Below, piece after piece: positions 1 to 5,446 of a stretch of 5,446 bases of DNA (position 1 is the first letter of the stretch; every line of letters begins with the position of its first letter). This DNA comes from Methylotenera sp. Its GTDB lineage: Bacteria > Pseudomonadota > Gammaproteobacteria > Burkholderiales > Methylophilaceae. The DNA lies in contig JACDEP010000148.1 of assembly GCA_013816325.1 (NCBI GenBank), positions 1-5,446 on the forward strand. Reading direction: 5' to 3'. The position numbers and the translations under genes are program-made. The notes beneath the pieces were generated by a model. That model saw nothing but the letters and a program-made list of their open reading frames with translations. It was not told the DNA's origin and made no database searches.

Positions 1-687
1 ACCAATGATCACATCTACTTTAATATTAGGTAGTGCGAGTTTTACTAGGGCTTCAAGAACCAACTGGGTATAGTTGTCTTTATCTATACCACCAAAAAAA
101 ACTAATACGCGCTTAACTAAACCAGTTTTATGGCAAATATTTTGACTAGAATCTATAAATGCTTGGTTGAGTAATGCATACTTTGGGCCGAGTAGCTTTT
201 GAGTATTCACTGATATCAAATTAAGATATCTGTCTTGCATATCAAAATAGTAATTTTGATCAAGCAACACATCACAATCGTGTTGCCGATCCGCAATATC
301 GTCAATTACCATAATTTTTTTTGCTGATTGGCGCAATGCTGATTCCCATCTAATATCTAAAGCGTAATGGTCTACAATCAGAAAATCACAAGTAGTTTCG
401 CCAATAGCTAACAATGTATCTTTTGCATCTATGCTTTGTGGCACTCCAATCCATTTAGCATGAGCCAGCAGGCTATCTTCACTAATTAGAGCTGGGTCAT
501 GCTGTGGCAAAAAAACTAACGTATGCCCATTTTCACATATAAGCTGTTTTAAAGGCTCTGTAATGTGTCGGCAAATAAAAGCTGTTGTTGCACCTTGCCC
601 TTTGAGCTTATCTGCGAGCGTTAAGCAGCGCATTACATGGCCAGTGCCGATATGTATAGATGCATCAACTCGAAGAAAAATGTTCAT
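1..687 (-). CDS. pseG: PseG, UDP-2,4-diacetamido-2,4,6-trideoxy-beta-L-altropyranose hydrolase (3' end outside window)
   Basis: The frame was read by hand from an ATG at 687 and stays open to the left edge, giving 229 residues. PseG proteins are usually about 340 to 360 residues, so roughly the last third is missing. The N-terminus RVDASIHIGTGHVMR holds the family's G-T-G-H-x-M-R loop; His17 matches the position of the catalytic His known for Campylobacter PseG. Further family landmarks are VDHYALD (105-111), VIDDIADR (127-134), LLDQNY (141-146) and VLVFFGG (194-200), the last opening the second half of the GT-B-like fold. The enzyme is cytosolic; it releases UDP from the acetylated altrose intermediate, giving the free sugar that PseI condenses with PEP. 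The start is fixed because an in-frame TGA (690-688) directly precedes the ATG. No good Shine-Dalgarno is visible. It follows the fusion gene after a 30-bp AT-rich gap. A fused C-terminal domain, such as an acetyltransferase, cannot be excluded because the end is not seen. Confidence 0.9.
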   Translation of the reverse strand, partial: MNIFLRVDASIHIGTGHVMRCLTLADKLKGQGATTAFICRHITEPLKQLICENGHTLVFLPQHDPALISEDSLLAHAKWIGVPQSIDAKDTLLAIGETTCDFLIVDHYALDIRWESALRQSAKKIMVIDDIADRQHDCDVLLDQNYYFDMQDRYLNLISVNTQKLLGPKYALLNQAFIDSSQNICHKTGLVKRVLVFFGGIDKDNYTQLVLEALVKLALPNIKVDVIIG

Positions 688-717
688 TCAATAAATTTGC
701 TATATTAAATTTAAATA
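688..717 (-). promoter_or_regulatory. AT-rich intergenic spacer upstream of pseG
   Basis: This is the only real gap between genes in the window; 27 of its 30 bases are A or T. It contains the 10-bp palindrome TTAAATTTAA (705-714) and no purine-rich Shine-Dalgarno close to the pseG ATG. It may simply be an unstructured, A/U-rich translation initiation region of the kind that ribosomal protein S1 can use. A TAATAT hexamer resembles a -10 box, but no convincing -35 box lies at the right distance. Any regulatory role is inference. Confidence 0.25.
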
Positions 718-2745
718 TCAATTAAGACGCTTAAAACCACCATGACATACAGGGCCTTTCAGGAGGCTATTGATATCCCGCCCATTTTCACATTCCTTGA
801 TAAGCGCAAAAACAGGGTCTAATACTTCAAAAAATGTATCAACCAACTCTGGTGTATGTTCAATGCATACATACACGCTAGTGCCTGCCAAGTAACCTTT
901 AGCTAGCATCTCTTGCGTAATTAAGGTTTTATAAGCCAAAGCATTCGGACCATCAATTGAAAACCCTGCTAGTGCGGATAATCCATTTGTAGTAATTGAT
1001 AAACCATGGTGTTGTGCCAAAGCTTGCCACTTGGCTTTAATAGTATTGCCTGTATTTGTGATGCTTTCCCATGAGCGTTCACGTTCCATTACTTCTAATG
1101 TTTTTAATGCGGCTGTAGGGCCAATGCGTTCTGTCCAAAACGTGCTACTAATAAAGGTGCTTTGTGCGGCTTCCATTATTTCACGTCTACCAATCGTAGC
1201 AGTAATAGCGTAACCATTACCAAGTGCTTTACCAAACATCGCCATATCAGGCTCTACCCCATAGAGCTTATGTAAACCACCAAGTGTTTGACGGAATCCT
1301 GATGTGCACTCATCAAAGATCAATACAATACCGCGCGCAGTGGCTAATTCACGCACTTTATGTAAAAAGTTATCTTCTGGCCCACGATTGCGTGAAACTT
1401 CCATCTTAATCACACCAATATCTTGAATATTGACCAAGTTTTCTAATTCATCGTAATTATTATAATTAAAGGGGAAAACCGTACCGCGCAGATTTTGCGG
1501 CACGCCGTTTGGCTCTAAACCTGACAGTAGGTGCCCCGCTAAATTTTTATCATCTCCTAAATTAGCAGACAAATACCAGTCATGCCAGCCATGATAGCCA
1601 CAGATTGCAACCTTATCTTTACCCGATGCGGCACGTGCGATCCGAATAGCAATGGCATTGGCTTCACCGCCAGCACGGGCAAAGCGCACCATACCTGCCC
1701 AAGGATGCATCTCAATTAACTTTTCAGCTAAATACACTTCTTCAGGACAATTAAACGTGGACATATTGCCTGCATCAATGGTTTTGCGCACCGCGTTATC
1801 CACTTCATCATGCCCATAGCCTAAAATATTAGTACCAATTCCCATAATTGACATATCAATATATTCATTGCCATCTAAATCCCAAACCTTGCAGCCTTTA
1901 GATTTACTAAAATAAGCAGGCCATCGATCTGGTAAAAACATTTCGGCTCGTTTAGATAGCAACATACCACCTCCGGGAATGACGTGTTTTGCTCGCTTCC
2001 AGAGTTTTTGACCAGTACCCATATTGGCTCCTGCATTTCGAGTTAAATGACGATTAGGCGCAAATAGTTGTGGTTGTTGCTCGCGCAGCTTTAAAACCTC
2101 AAACCAAGAAAAATCTCTCCTAGGATAAAAGTGATTAAATATAGCCGATGTCACCTCAAAGTCTTCAGGCTCATCTACTGTCCAGCGCTCATCTGAGCAA
2201 TCTTGTGTATGGGCAAAGTTGCTTGTTTTGAAATTTCCAGACTCTCGGATAAATGGCGTAACGTGCTCTCTTTCTGAGGGCAGTTGTGCTTTTTGCCAAG
2301 CCGTTTTCAAAGCTTCAAAACTAAAAACTTCAGTATCTAAACCATCGGGATAAGTTGCAGGACTAACATTTGCCATGTAATCAACACCTTCCTGCTGGTA
2401 AGCAATGATCATTTGATCAACTAACTCGGGATCAATGAGTGGGCAATCGCCTGTAATTCGGATGACCGTATCAGACTGACAAGTCAATGCCGCGTTGTAA
2501 TAACGGTCTAAAACATCATTCTCGCTGCCCAAATACACTGCATATCCCAAGCCCCGCACAAATTCTGCAAGAGGTTCGTTACGAGGGTCGTTCGATGTTG
2601 CTAAAATTATTTGATCAATTTTTTTAGATTGAGATAGTCGCTCTAACAAAAAAGCAATCATCGGGGTATCATTTATATTACGCATCACTTTGTTAGGAAG
2701 TCTAGTGGAGCCCATCCGGGCCTGGACAATTGCAACTACTTTCAT
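718..2745 (-). CDS. Two-domain protein: SpsF-type cytidylyltransferase fused to class III (HemL-like) PLP aminotransferase
   Basis: This is a 675-residue fusion. Residues 1 to about 235 are a COG1861/SpsF-like nucleotidyltransferase: the CTP-binding motif IVQARMGSTRLPNKVM lies at 6-21, with RITGDCPLIDPELVD (96-110, Asp100 a likely metal ligand) and WTVDEPEDFE (188-197). This domain probably makes the CMP-activated nonulosonic acid, taking the PseF role. Residues 245 to about 650 are a fold-type I class III aminotransferase resembling glutamate-1-semialdehyde aminomutase: VIPGG (255-259), DLDGNEYID (289-297), AGGEA (358-362), GYHGWHD (383-389), LIFDECTSGFR (475-485, Asp478 for the PLP pyridine nitrogen) and FGKALGNGY (504-512, Lys506 the Schiff-base lysine). 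Both domains look intact. I chose the ATG at 2745, which overlaps the reductase stop as ATGA and has GGAA just upstream. A TTG four codons earlier (2757) is possible, but its added residues precede the usual family start. The aminotransferase substrate is unknown; tetrapyrrole synthesis is unlikely given the Pse context. Soluble, with no signal peptide or membrane segment. Confidence 0.88.
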   Translation of the reverse strand: MKVVAIVQARMGSTRLPNKVMRNINDTPMIAFLLERLSQSKKIDQIILATSNDPRNEPLAEFVRGLGYAVYLGSENDVLDRYYNAALTCQSDTVIRITGDCPLIDPELVDQMIIAYQQEGVDYMANVSPATYPDGLDTEVFSFEALKTAWQKAQLPSEREHVTPFIRESGNFKTSNFAHTQDCSDERWTVDEPEDFEVTSAIFNHFYPRRDFSWFEVLKLREQQPQLFAPNRHLTRNAGANMGTGQKLWKRAKHVIPGGGMLLSKRAEMFLPDRWPAYFSKSKGCKVWDLDGNEYIDMSIMGIGTNILGYGHDEVDNAVRKTIDAGNMSTFNCPEEVYLAEKLIEMHPWAGMVRFARAGGEANAIAIRIARAASGKDKVAICGYHGWHDWYLSANLGDDKNLAGHLLSGLEPNGVPQNLRGTVFPFNYNNYDELENLVNIQDIGVIKMEVSRNRGPEDNFLHKVRELATARGIVLIFDECTSGFRQTLGGLHKLYGVEPDMAMFGKALGNGYAITATIGRREIMEAAQSTFISSTFWTERIGPTAALKTLEVMERERSWESITNTGNTIKAKWQALAQHHGLSITTNGLSALAGFSIDGPNALAYKTLITQEMLAKGYLAGTSVYVCIEHTPELVDTFFEVLDPVFALIKECENGRDINSLLKGPVCHGGFKRLN
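2020..2032 (-). promoter_or_regulatory. Candidate internal ribosome binding site and ATG at the domain junction of the fusion
   Basis: On the minus strand, AGGAG (2032-2028) is followed by a 5-base spacer (CCAAT) and an in-frame ATG (2022-2020, Met242 of the fusion). This is the strongest Shine-Dalgarno-like match I noticed next to an in-frame ATG, better than those of the annotated gene starts. It lies exactly between the cytidylyltransferase and aminotransferase domains. Initiation here would give a free 434-residue aminotransferase, close to the usual length of single-domain HemL-like enzymes. Part of the match is explained by coding for R-N-A-G-A-N, where SpsF proteins often carry R-N-E-G, so chance is possible. 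Confidence 0.4.
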
Positions 2746-3617
2746 ACCAATTTCCAACGAGAAGGGTTAATCAAATTAATATCTTCACTTATTAAATCAT
2801 TCGGTGGTTTTGGGCATTCTTCTGACAATTCCTCTGAAATTTCTTCAAGCTGCTTGGCAGAATCCACACCAACCACAACCTTTTCAATACCAGACTGGTT
2901 GCAAACGAAGTTAAGTGCAACTTTTAAAGGCGTGATAGATTGATTATGACACCACTCCAGCCAACGGTCTAAAAGTGGAGTCCATGGATTAAACCAAGCC
3001 GGTCGGTTTTGTGAAGACATAAGCAATAGTCCCTGTAAGAAAACAGAGCGCGTATGAACTCTCACACCTTCTGCGTTGAGCTTTTTAAGCCAGCCTGAGC
3101 TTATTAACCTTTGATCTAATATGTTAAAAGGCGCCTGAATAATATCAGGGCGCCAGCCTGATGAATGATTCCATATTATATTCAGCTCCTCAGGCGCATA
3201 AATGGATACTCCAATTGAGTTGCATAACCCTTGCAATTTCAAGCTTTGTAAAACGCCCTGATATTCAACTGCATGTTGACCAATAACATCACCTGACTGA
3301 TGTAATAAAATTGAGTCTATTTGAGTGCGGTTTAAACGCTTTAATGAAGAATTTACCTGTACCTGAACCCAATCAGCTACGCTAATACAGTCTTGTGGTA
3401 ATGCAGGTAGCTTGGTAATTACGTTAAATGCCTCAATATTTGCTGCGCCAAGATTAGCTTCACTATCACCATATGCTATTGCTGTATCTAGCGTATCAAT
3501 GCCGATTTTTTTTGCGACCTGCAAAATATCGCTTCCATCAGTTTGCGTTACTTTGCCTACTGAATTGGCTACGCCATATTGCAAACCAAATTGTACAGTT
3601 CCCAAAGCTAAGTTCAC
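2742..3617 (-). CDS. Aldo/keto reductase family oxidoreductase in the Pse operon
   Basis: A 291-residue (alpha/beta)8-barrel NAD(P)H oxidoreductase of the aldo/keto reductase superfamily. The start LALGTVQFGLQYGVAN is typical of the members found in surface-sugar clusters. The catalytic tetrad is complete: Asp44 and Tyr49 in DTAIAYGDSE, Lys69 in VITKLP, and His106 in LLHQS. Later landmarks are IGVSIY (135-140), IIQAPFNILDQR (159-170) and VVVGVDS (247-253), the last in the cofactor phosphate-binding region. Length is normal for the family, and no signal peptide or membrane segment is seen, so it is cytosolic. It starts with GTG in a GTGA overlap with the pseC stop and ends in an ATGA overlap with the fusion gene, so it is very likely translationally coupled to both; its own Shine-Dalgarno is poor. 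No aldo/keto reductase is needed for canonical CMP-Pse synthesis. By inference it interconverts a carbonyl and a hydroxyl on the sugar or on a substituent, perhaps together with the neighbouring aminotransferase. The exact substrate cannot be told. Confidence 0.88.
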   Translation of the reverse strand: MNLALGTVQFGLQYGVANSVGKVTQTDGSDILQVAKKIGIDTLDTAIAYGDSEANLGAANIEAFNVITKLPALPQDCISVADWVQVQVNSSLKRLNRTQIDSILLHQSGDVIGQHAVEYQGVLQSLKLQGLCNSIGVSIYAPEELNIIWNHSSGWRPDIIQAPFNILDQRLISSGWLKKLNAEGVRVHTRSVFLQGLLLMSSQNRPAWFNPWTPLLDRWLEWCHNQSITPLKVALNFVCNQSGIEKVVVGVDSAKQLEEISEELSEECPKPPNDLISEDINLINPSRWKLV

Positions 3618-4792
3618 GTTACTATCGCTTTAATTAAATCAACCACTCGATATTGGTTTTCTGAGCTAAGGCTGTAGTATTCTGGCAAACTAAGTGCCTG
3701 CTGATAGTAATACTCTGTTATTGGATAGTCCCCACGCTTGTAACCCAAGTTACGATAATAAGGTTGTAAATGAACCGGAATATAATGTACTTGGCAAATA
3801 ATGCCACGTTCAATCAATTTGTTCATGAATTGTCGACGGGTTATGCCTAGCTTTTCAAACTGAATACGAACAACATACAGGTGATGTGCATTATTTTCTC
3901 TACCCACAAGTTGTGCTGGTACGATATTTTTTAAACCATTAAATACATTGTCGTAGGTTTTGGCTACCTGACGGCGTTTTTGTAGAAATTGACTAAGCTT
4001 ACCGAGTTGGGATAAAGCTAAAGCTGCTTGAATGTCAGTAATTCTGTAATTAAAACCCAATTCAAGCATTTCATAGTACCAAGGATTAGTTGCACCTTCT
4101 GAAAAGGCTTCTTCATGGCATTCAAATTCATCGTCTAATTTATTGATGCCATGACTACGCAACCGTAACAGCTTACGATAAATGCTTTCATCATTGGTGG
4201 TAATCATGCCACCTTCCCCAGCAGCAATAATTTTGACAGGATGAAATGAAAATACAGTCATATCTGAATGCGCACAATTTCCCACCTTGCCGCCATGAGG
4301 ATATGTTGCACCAAGTGCGTGTGACGCATCTTCTATAATCTTCGCGCCATATTGATTTGCAATTTCTTTAATCTCGGGCATATCACACGGCAAGCCGCCA
4401 AAATGTACAGGGATAATCGCAGCAACTTTACCGAGTTTTATACATTTTTTGCTCAATGAAACTGGAGAAATGTTTAATGTGTCTGCATCAATATCGGCAA
4501 ACTGTGGCGTTGCGCCAACATACAAAACGCAATTTGCACTTGCAACAAAGGTATTCGGTGAGGTAATTACGTTGTCACCTTGACCAAGCTCGGCTGCCAT
4601 ACACGCTAAGTGTAGCGCTGCTGTCCCACTTGAAACTGCAACTGCATATTTGGCCCCCACATAATCTGCTACAGTTCGCTCAAACTCTTCAACTTTTGGG
4701 CCTTGAGTGAGCGGCGCGTTACGTAACACATTAACAACAGACTGGATATCATCTTCGTCAATATAGTGTTTGCCGTAGGGTATTTTTTCCAT
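3614..4792 (-). CDS. pseC: PseC, UDP-4-amino-4,6-dideoxy-N-acetyl-beta-L-altrosamine transaminase
   Basis: A 392-residue DegT/DnrJ/EryC1/StrS-family PLP aminotransferase of normal length. It transfers an amino group, in this family usually from glutamate, to C4 of the 4-keto sugar made by PseB; this is the second step of Pse synthesis, in the cytosol. Visible motifs are the N-terminal IPYGKHYIDEDDI (4-16), PLTQGPKVEEFE (27-38), the PLP-phosphate motif VSSGTAALHLA (53-63), IIEDASHALGA (152-162, with Asp155 for the pyridine nitrogen and His158) and FSFHPVKIIAAGEGG (181-195), in which Lys187 is the Schiff-base lysine. LGFNYRITDIQAALALSQL (245-263) and QVHYIPVHLQPYY (334-346) are strongly PseC-like. 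The ATG lies one base after the pseB stop, with only a weak purine run upstream, so coupling to pseB is likely. The TGA stop overlaps the GTG of the reductase gene. A LegC-like or other sugar 4-aminotransferase is the main alternative; the PseB partner favours PseC. Confidence 0.93.
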   Translation of the reverse strand: MEKIPYGKHYIDEDDIQSVVNVLRNAPLTQGPKVEEFERTVADYVGAKYAVAVSSGTAALHLACMAAELGQGDNVITSPNTFVASANCVLYVGATPQFADIDADTLNISPVSLSKKCIKLGKVAAIIPVHFGGLPCDMPEIKEIANQYGAKIIEDASHALGATYPHGGKVGNCAHSDMTVFSFHPVKIIAAGEGGMITTNDESIYRKLLRLRSHGINKLDDEFECHEEAFSEGATNPWYYEMLELGFNYRITDIQAALALSQLGKLSQFLQKRRQVAKTYDNVFNGLKNIVPAQLVGRENNAHHLYVVRIQFEKLGITRRQFMNKLIERGIICQVHYIPVHLQPYYRNLGYKRGDYPITEYYYQQALSLPEYYSLSSENQYRVVDLIKAIVT

Positions 4793-4793
4793 G

Positions 4794-5446
4794 TTATAGC
4801 TCGATTTTTTCTATCTTTAACAATGCTGCTAGTACTTCATTTTTCATCCAGTCGGTGTTGTTATCACTACTGTAATGAAAGTTTTCTGGTACTGACTTGC
4901 CGCCAGTTTTAGCAAGGTATTCTTTTGTGTCCCACCAGCTCGTTGCCGGCTGTATGACATAGTGATCATCAAACTCTGCTACGTTAATAGCATCATCTTG
5001 CGTAATCATAATTTCATGAAGTTTCTCTCCAGGTCTAATCCCAACAATCTTAGTTTGACATTCAGGCGCAACCACTTGTGCTACATTCATAATGCTCATA
5101 CTTGGAATTTTTGGTACAAAAACTTCACCACCTTCCATGCGCGCCAATGAGTCGATTACAAACCTAACGCCTTGATCTAGCGTAATCCAGAAGCGCGTCA
5201 TACGCTCATCTGTAATTGGCAATACACCATCTGCACGTTTTTGCATAAAATATGGAATAACGCTGCCTCGTGAACCAATCACATTGCCATAGCGAACCAC
5301 TGAAAAACGCGTTCTATGTCGGCCAGATAAAGAATTGCCTGCTACAAAAAGTTTATCTGAACAAAGTTTAGTTGCACCATACAAATTAAGTGGATTGGCG
5401 GCTTTGTCTGTACTCAAAGCTATAACACGCTCAAGGCCTTGATCTA
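4794..5446 (-). CDS. pseB: PseB, UDP-N-acetylglucosamine 4,6-dehydratase (5-inverting), 5' end outside window
   Basis: The frame is open to the right edge; 216 complete residues are visible, starting D-Q-G-L-E-R-V from base 5444. Family members are about 330 residues, so roughly 115 N-terminal residues, including the NAD(P)-binding GxxGxxG Rossmann motif, lie beyond the window. A TTG at 5417 is an internal Leu codon in the conserved V-I-A-L-S-T-D-K and not a start. The visible part has the extended-SDR active site: STDKAANPLNLYGATK gives Asp13, Lys14, Tyr22 and Lys26 (numbered from the first visible residue), with the Asp-Lys-Tyr spacing known from Helicobacter FlaA1/PseB. FSVVRYGNVIGSRGSVIPYF (47-66), MTRFWITLDQGVRF (82-95) and GIRPGEKLHE (135-144) are also hallmarks. 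The enzyme removes water across C4-C6 of UDP-GlcNAc and inverts C5, the committed step of Pse synthesis. It ends one base before pseC and is the most upstream gene seen, so the operon promoter is probably to the right. Confidence 0.93.
   Translation of the reverse strand, partial: DQGLERVIALSTDKAANPLNLYGATKLCSDKLFVAGNSLSGRHRTRFSVVRYGNVIGSRGSVIPYFMQKRADGVLPITDERMTRFWITLDQGVRFVIDSLARMEGGEVFVPKIPSMSIMNVAQVVAPECQTKIVGIRPGEKLHEIMITQDDAINVAEFDDHYVIQPATSWWDTKEYLAKTGGKSVPENFHYSSDNNTDWMKNEVLAALLKIEKIEL

Noticed and set aside
94..101. 8-base A/T homopolymers in coding sequence (94-101 and 315-322 in pseG, 3506-3513 in the reductase) as phase-variation switches
   Set aside because: Phase variation of flagellar glycosylation genes is known elsewhere, but those tracts are usually longer and often G/C. 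Here the runs encode ordinary Lys/Phe codons in conserved segments of AT-rich DNA, and all frames are intact.
688..735. Internal sigma-70 promoter ahead of pseG
   Set aside because: A TAATAT hexamer is present, but no TTGACA-like element lies about 17 bases upstream. Such hexamers are expected by chance in AT-rich spacers.
1031..1409. Plus-strand open frames opposite the aminotransferase domain (1031-1213 and 1224-1409)
   Set aside because: They are short, lie antisense to conserved coding sequence and show no recognisable motifs. The same applies to 3412-3633 and 4962-5150.
2745..2757. Alternative TTG start adding four residues to the fusion protein
   Set aside because: The ATG at 2745 begins exactly where SpsF-type proteins begin, overlaps the upstream stop as ATGA and has GGAA upstream. 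The TTG has no Shine-Dalgarno and would add an unconserved M-E-I-G.
5415..5417. TTG as a start for a short pseB
   Set aside because: It is an internal Leu codon within conserved dehydratase sequence, and the frame continues with family-like residues to the window edge.
1..5446. CRISPR arrays, insertion sequences, tRNA/rRNA genes, rho-independent terminators
   Set aside because: Nearly the whole window is protein-coding on one strand. I saw no repeat-spacer pattern, transposase motif, RNA gene or GC-rich hairpin with a T-tract at a gene end.

Overview
The window is an uninterrupted stretch of one strand (minus). It carries five consecutive genes of a nonulosonic-acid cluster that matches the pseudaminic acid (Pse) pathway. 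Pse is a nine-carbon, sialic-acid-like sugar used to decorate flagellins, capsules, O-antigens or K-antigens. Base composition is AT-leaning, gene spacing is very tight and start codons are mixed (ATG, GTG). The proteins look like those of a Gram-negative bacterium, probably a beta- or gammaproteobacterium. No rRNA, tRNA or housekeeping gene is present, so this placement is weak.

In transcription order (right to left): (1) the 3' two-thirds of pseB, a UDP-GlcNAc 4,6-dehydratase/5-epimerase cut by the right edge; (2) complete pseC, the PLP-dependent C4 aminotransferase; (3) a complete aldo/keto reductase with its catalytic tetrad, which is not a core Pse enzyme; (4) a complete two-domain protein, an SpsF-type cytidylyltransferase fused to a class III (HemL-like) PLP aminotransferase; (5) the 5' two-thirds of pseG, the UDP-sugar hydrolase, cut by the left edge. 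Junctions are a 1-bp gap, a 4-bp GTGA overlap, a 4-bp ATGA overlap and a 30-bp AT-rich gap. This is one polycistronic unit with likely translational coupling. The promoter, terminator and the remaining core enzymes (PseH acetyltransferase, PseI synthase) are not in the window.

PseB and PseC turn UDP-GlcNAc into the 4-amino altrose intermediate. After acetylation (PseH, not seen), PseG removes UDP, PseI (not seen) condenses the sugar with PEP, and a cytidylyltransferase activates the product. Here the activation role most likely falls to the SpsF-type domain rather than to a canonical PseF. The two extra activities, the aldo/keto reductase and the class III aminotransferase, have no place in textbook CMP-Pse synthesis. 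They suggest a modified sugar, for example an amino-substituted nonulosonate, or a special substituent. A further oddity is a strong Shine-Dalgarno-like AGGAG followed by an in-frame ATG at the domain junction of the fusion, which could release the aminotransferase as a separate product.
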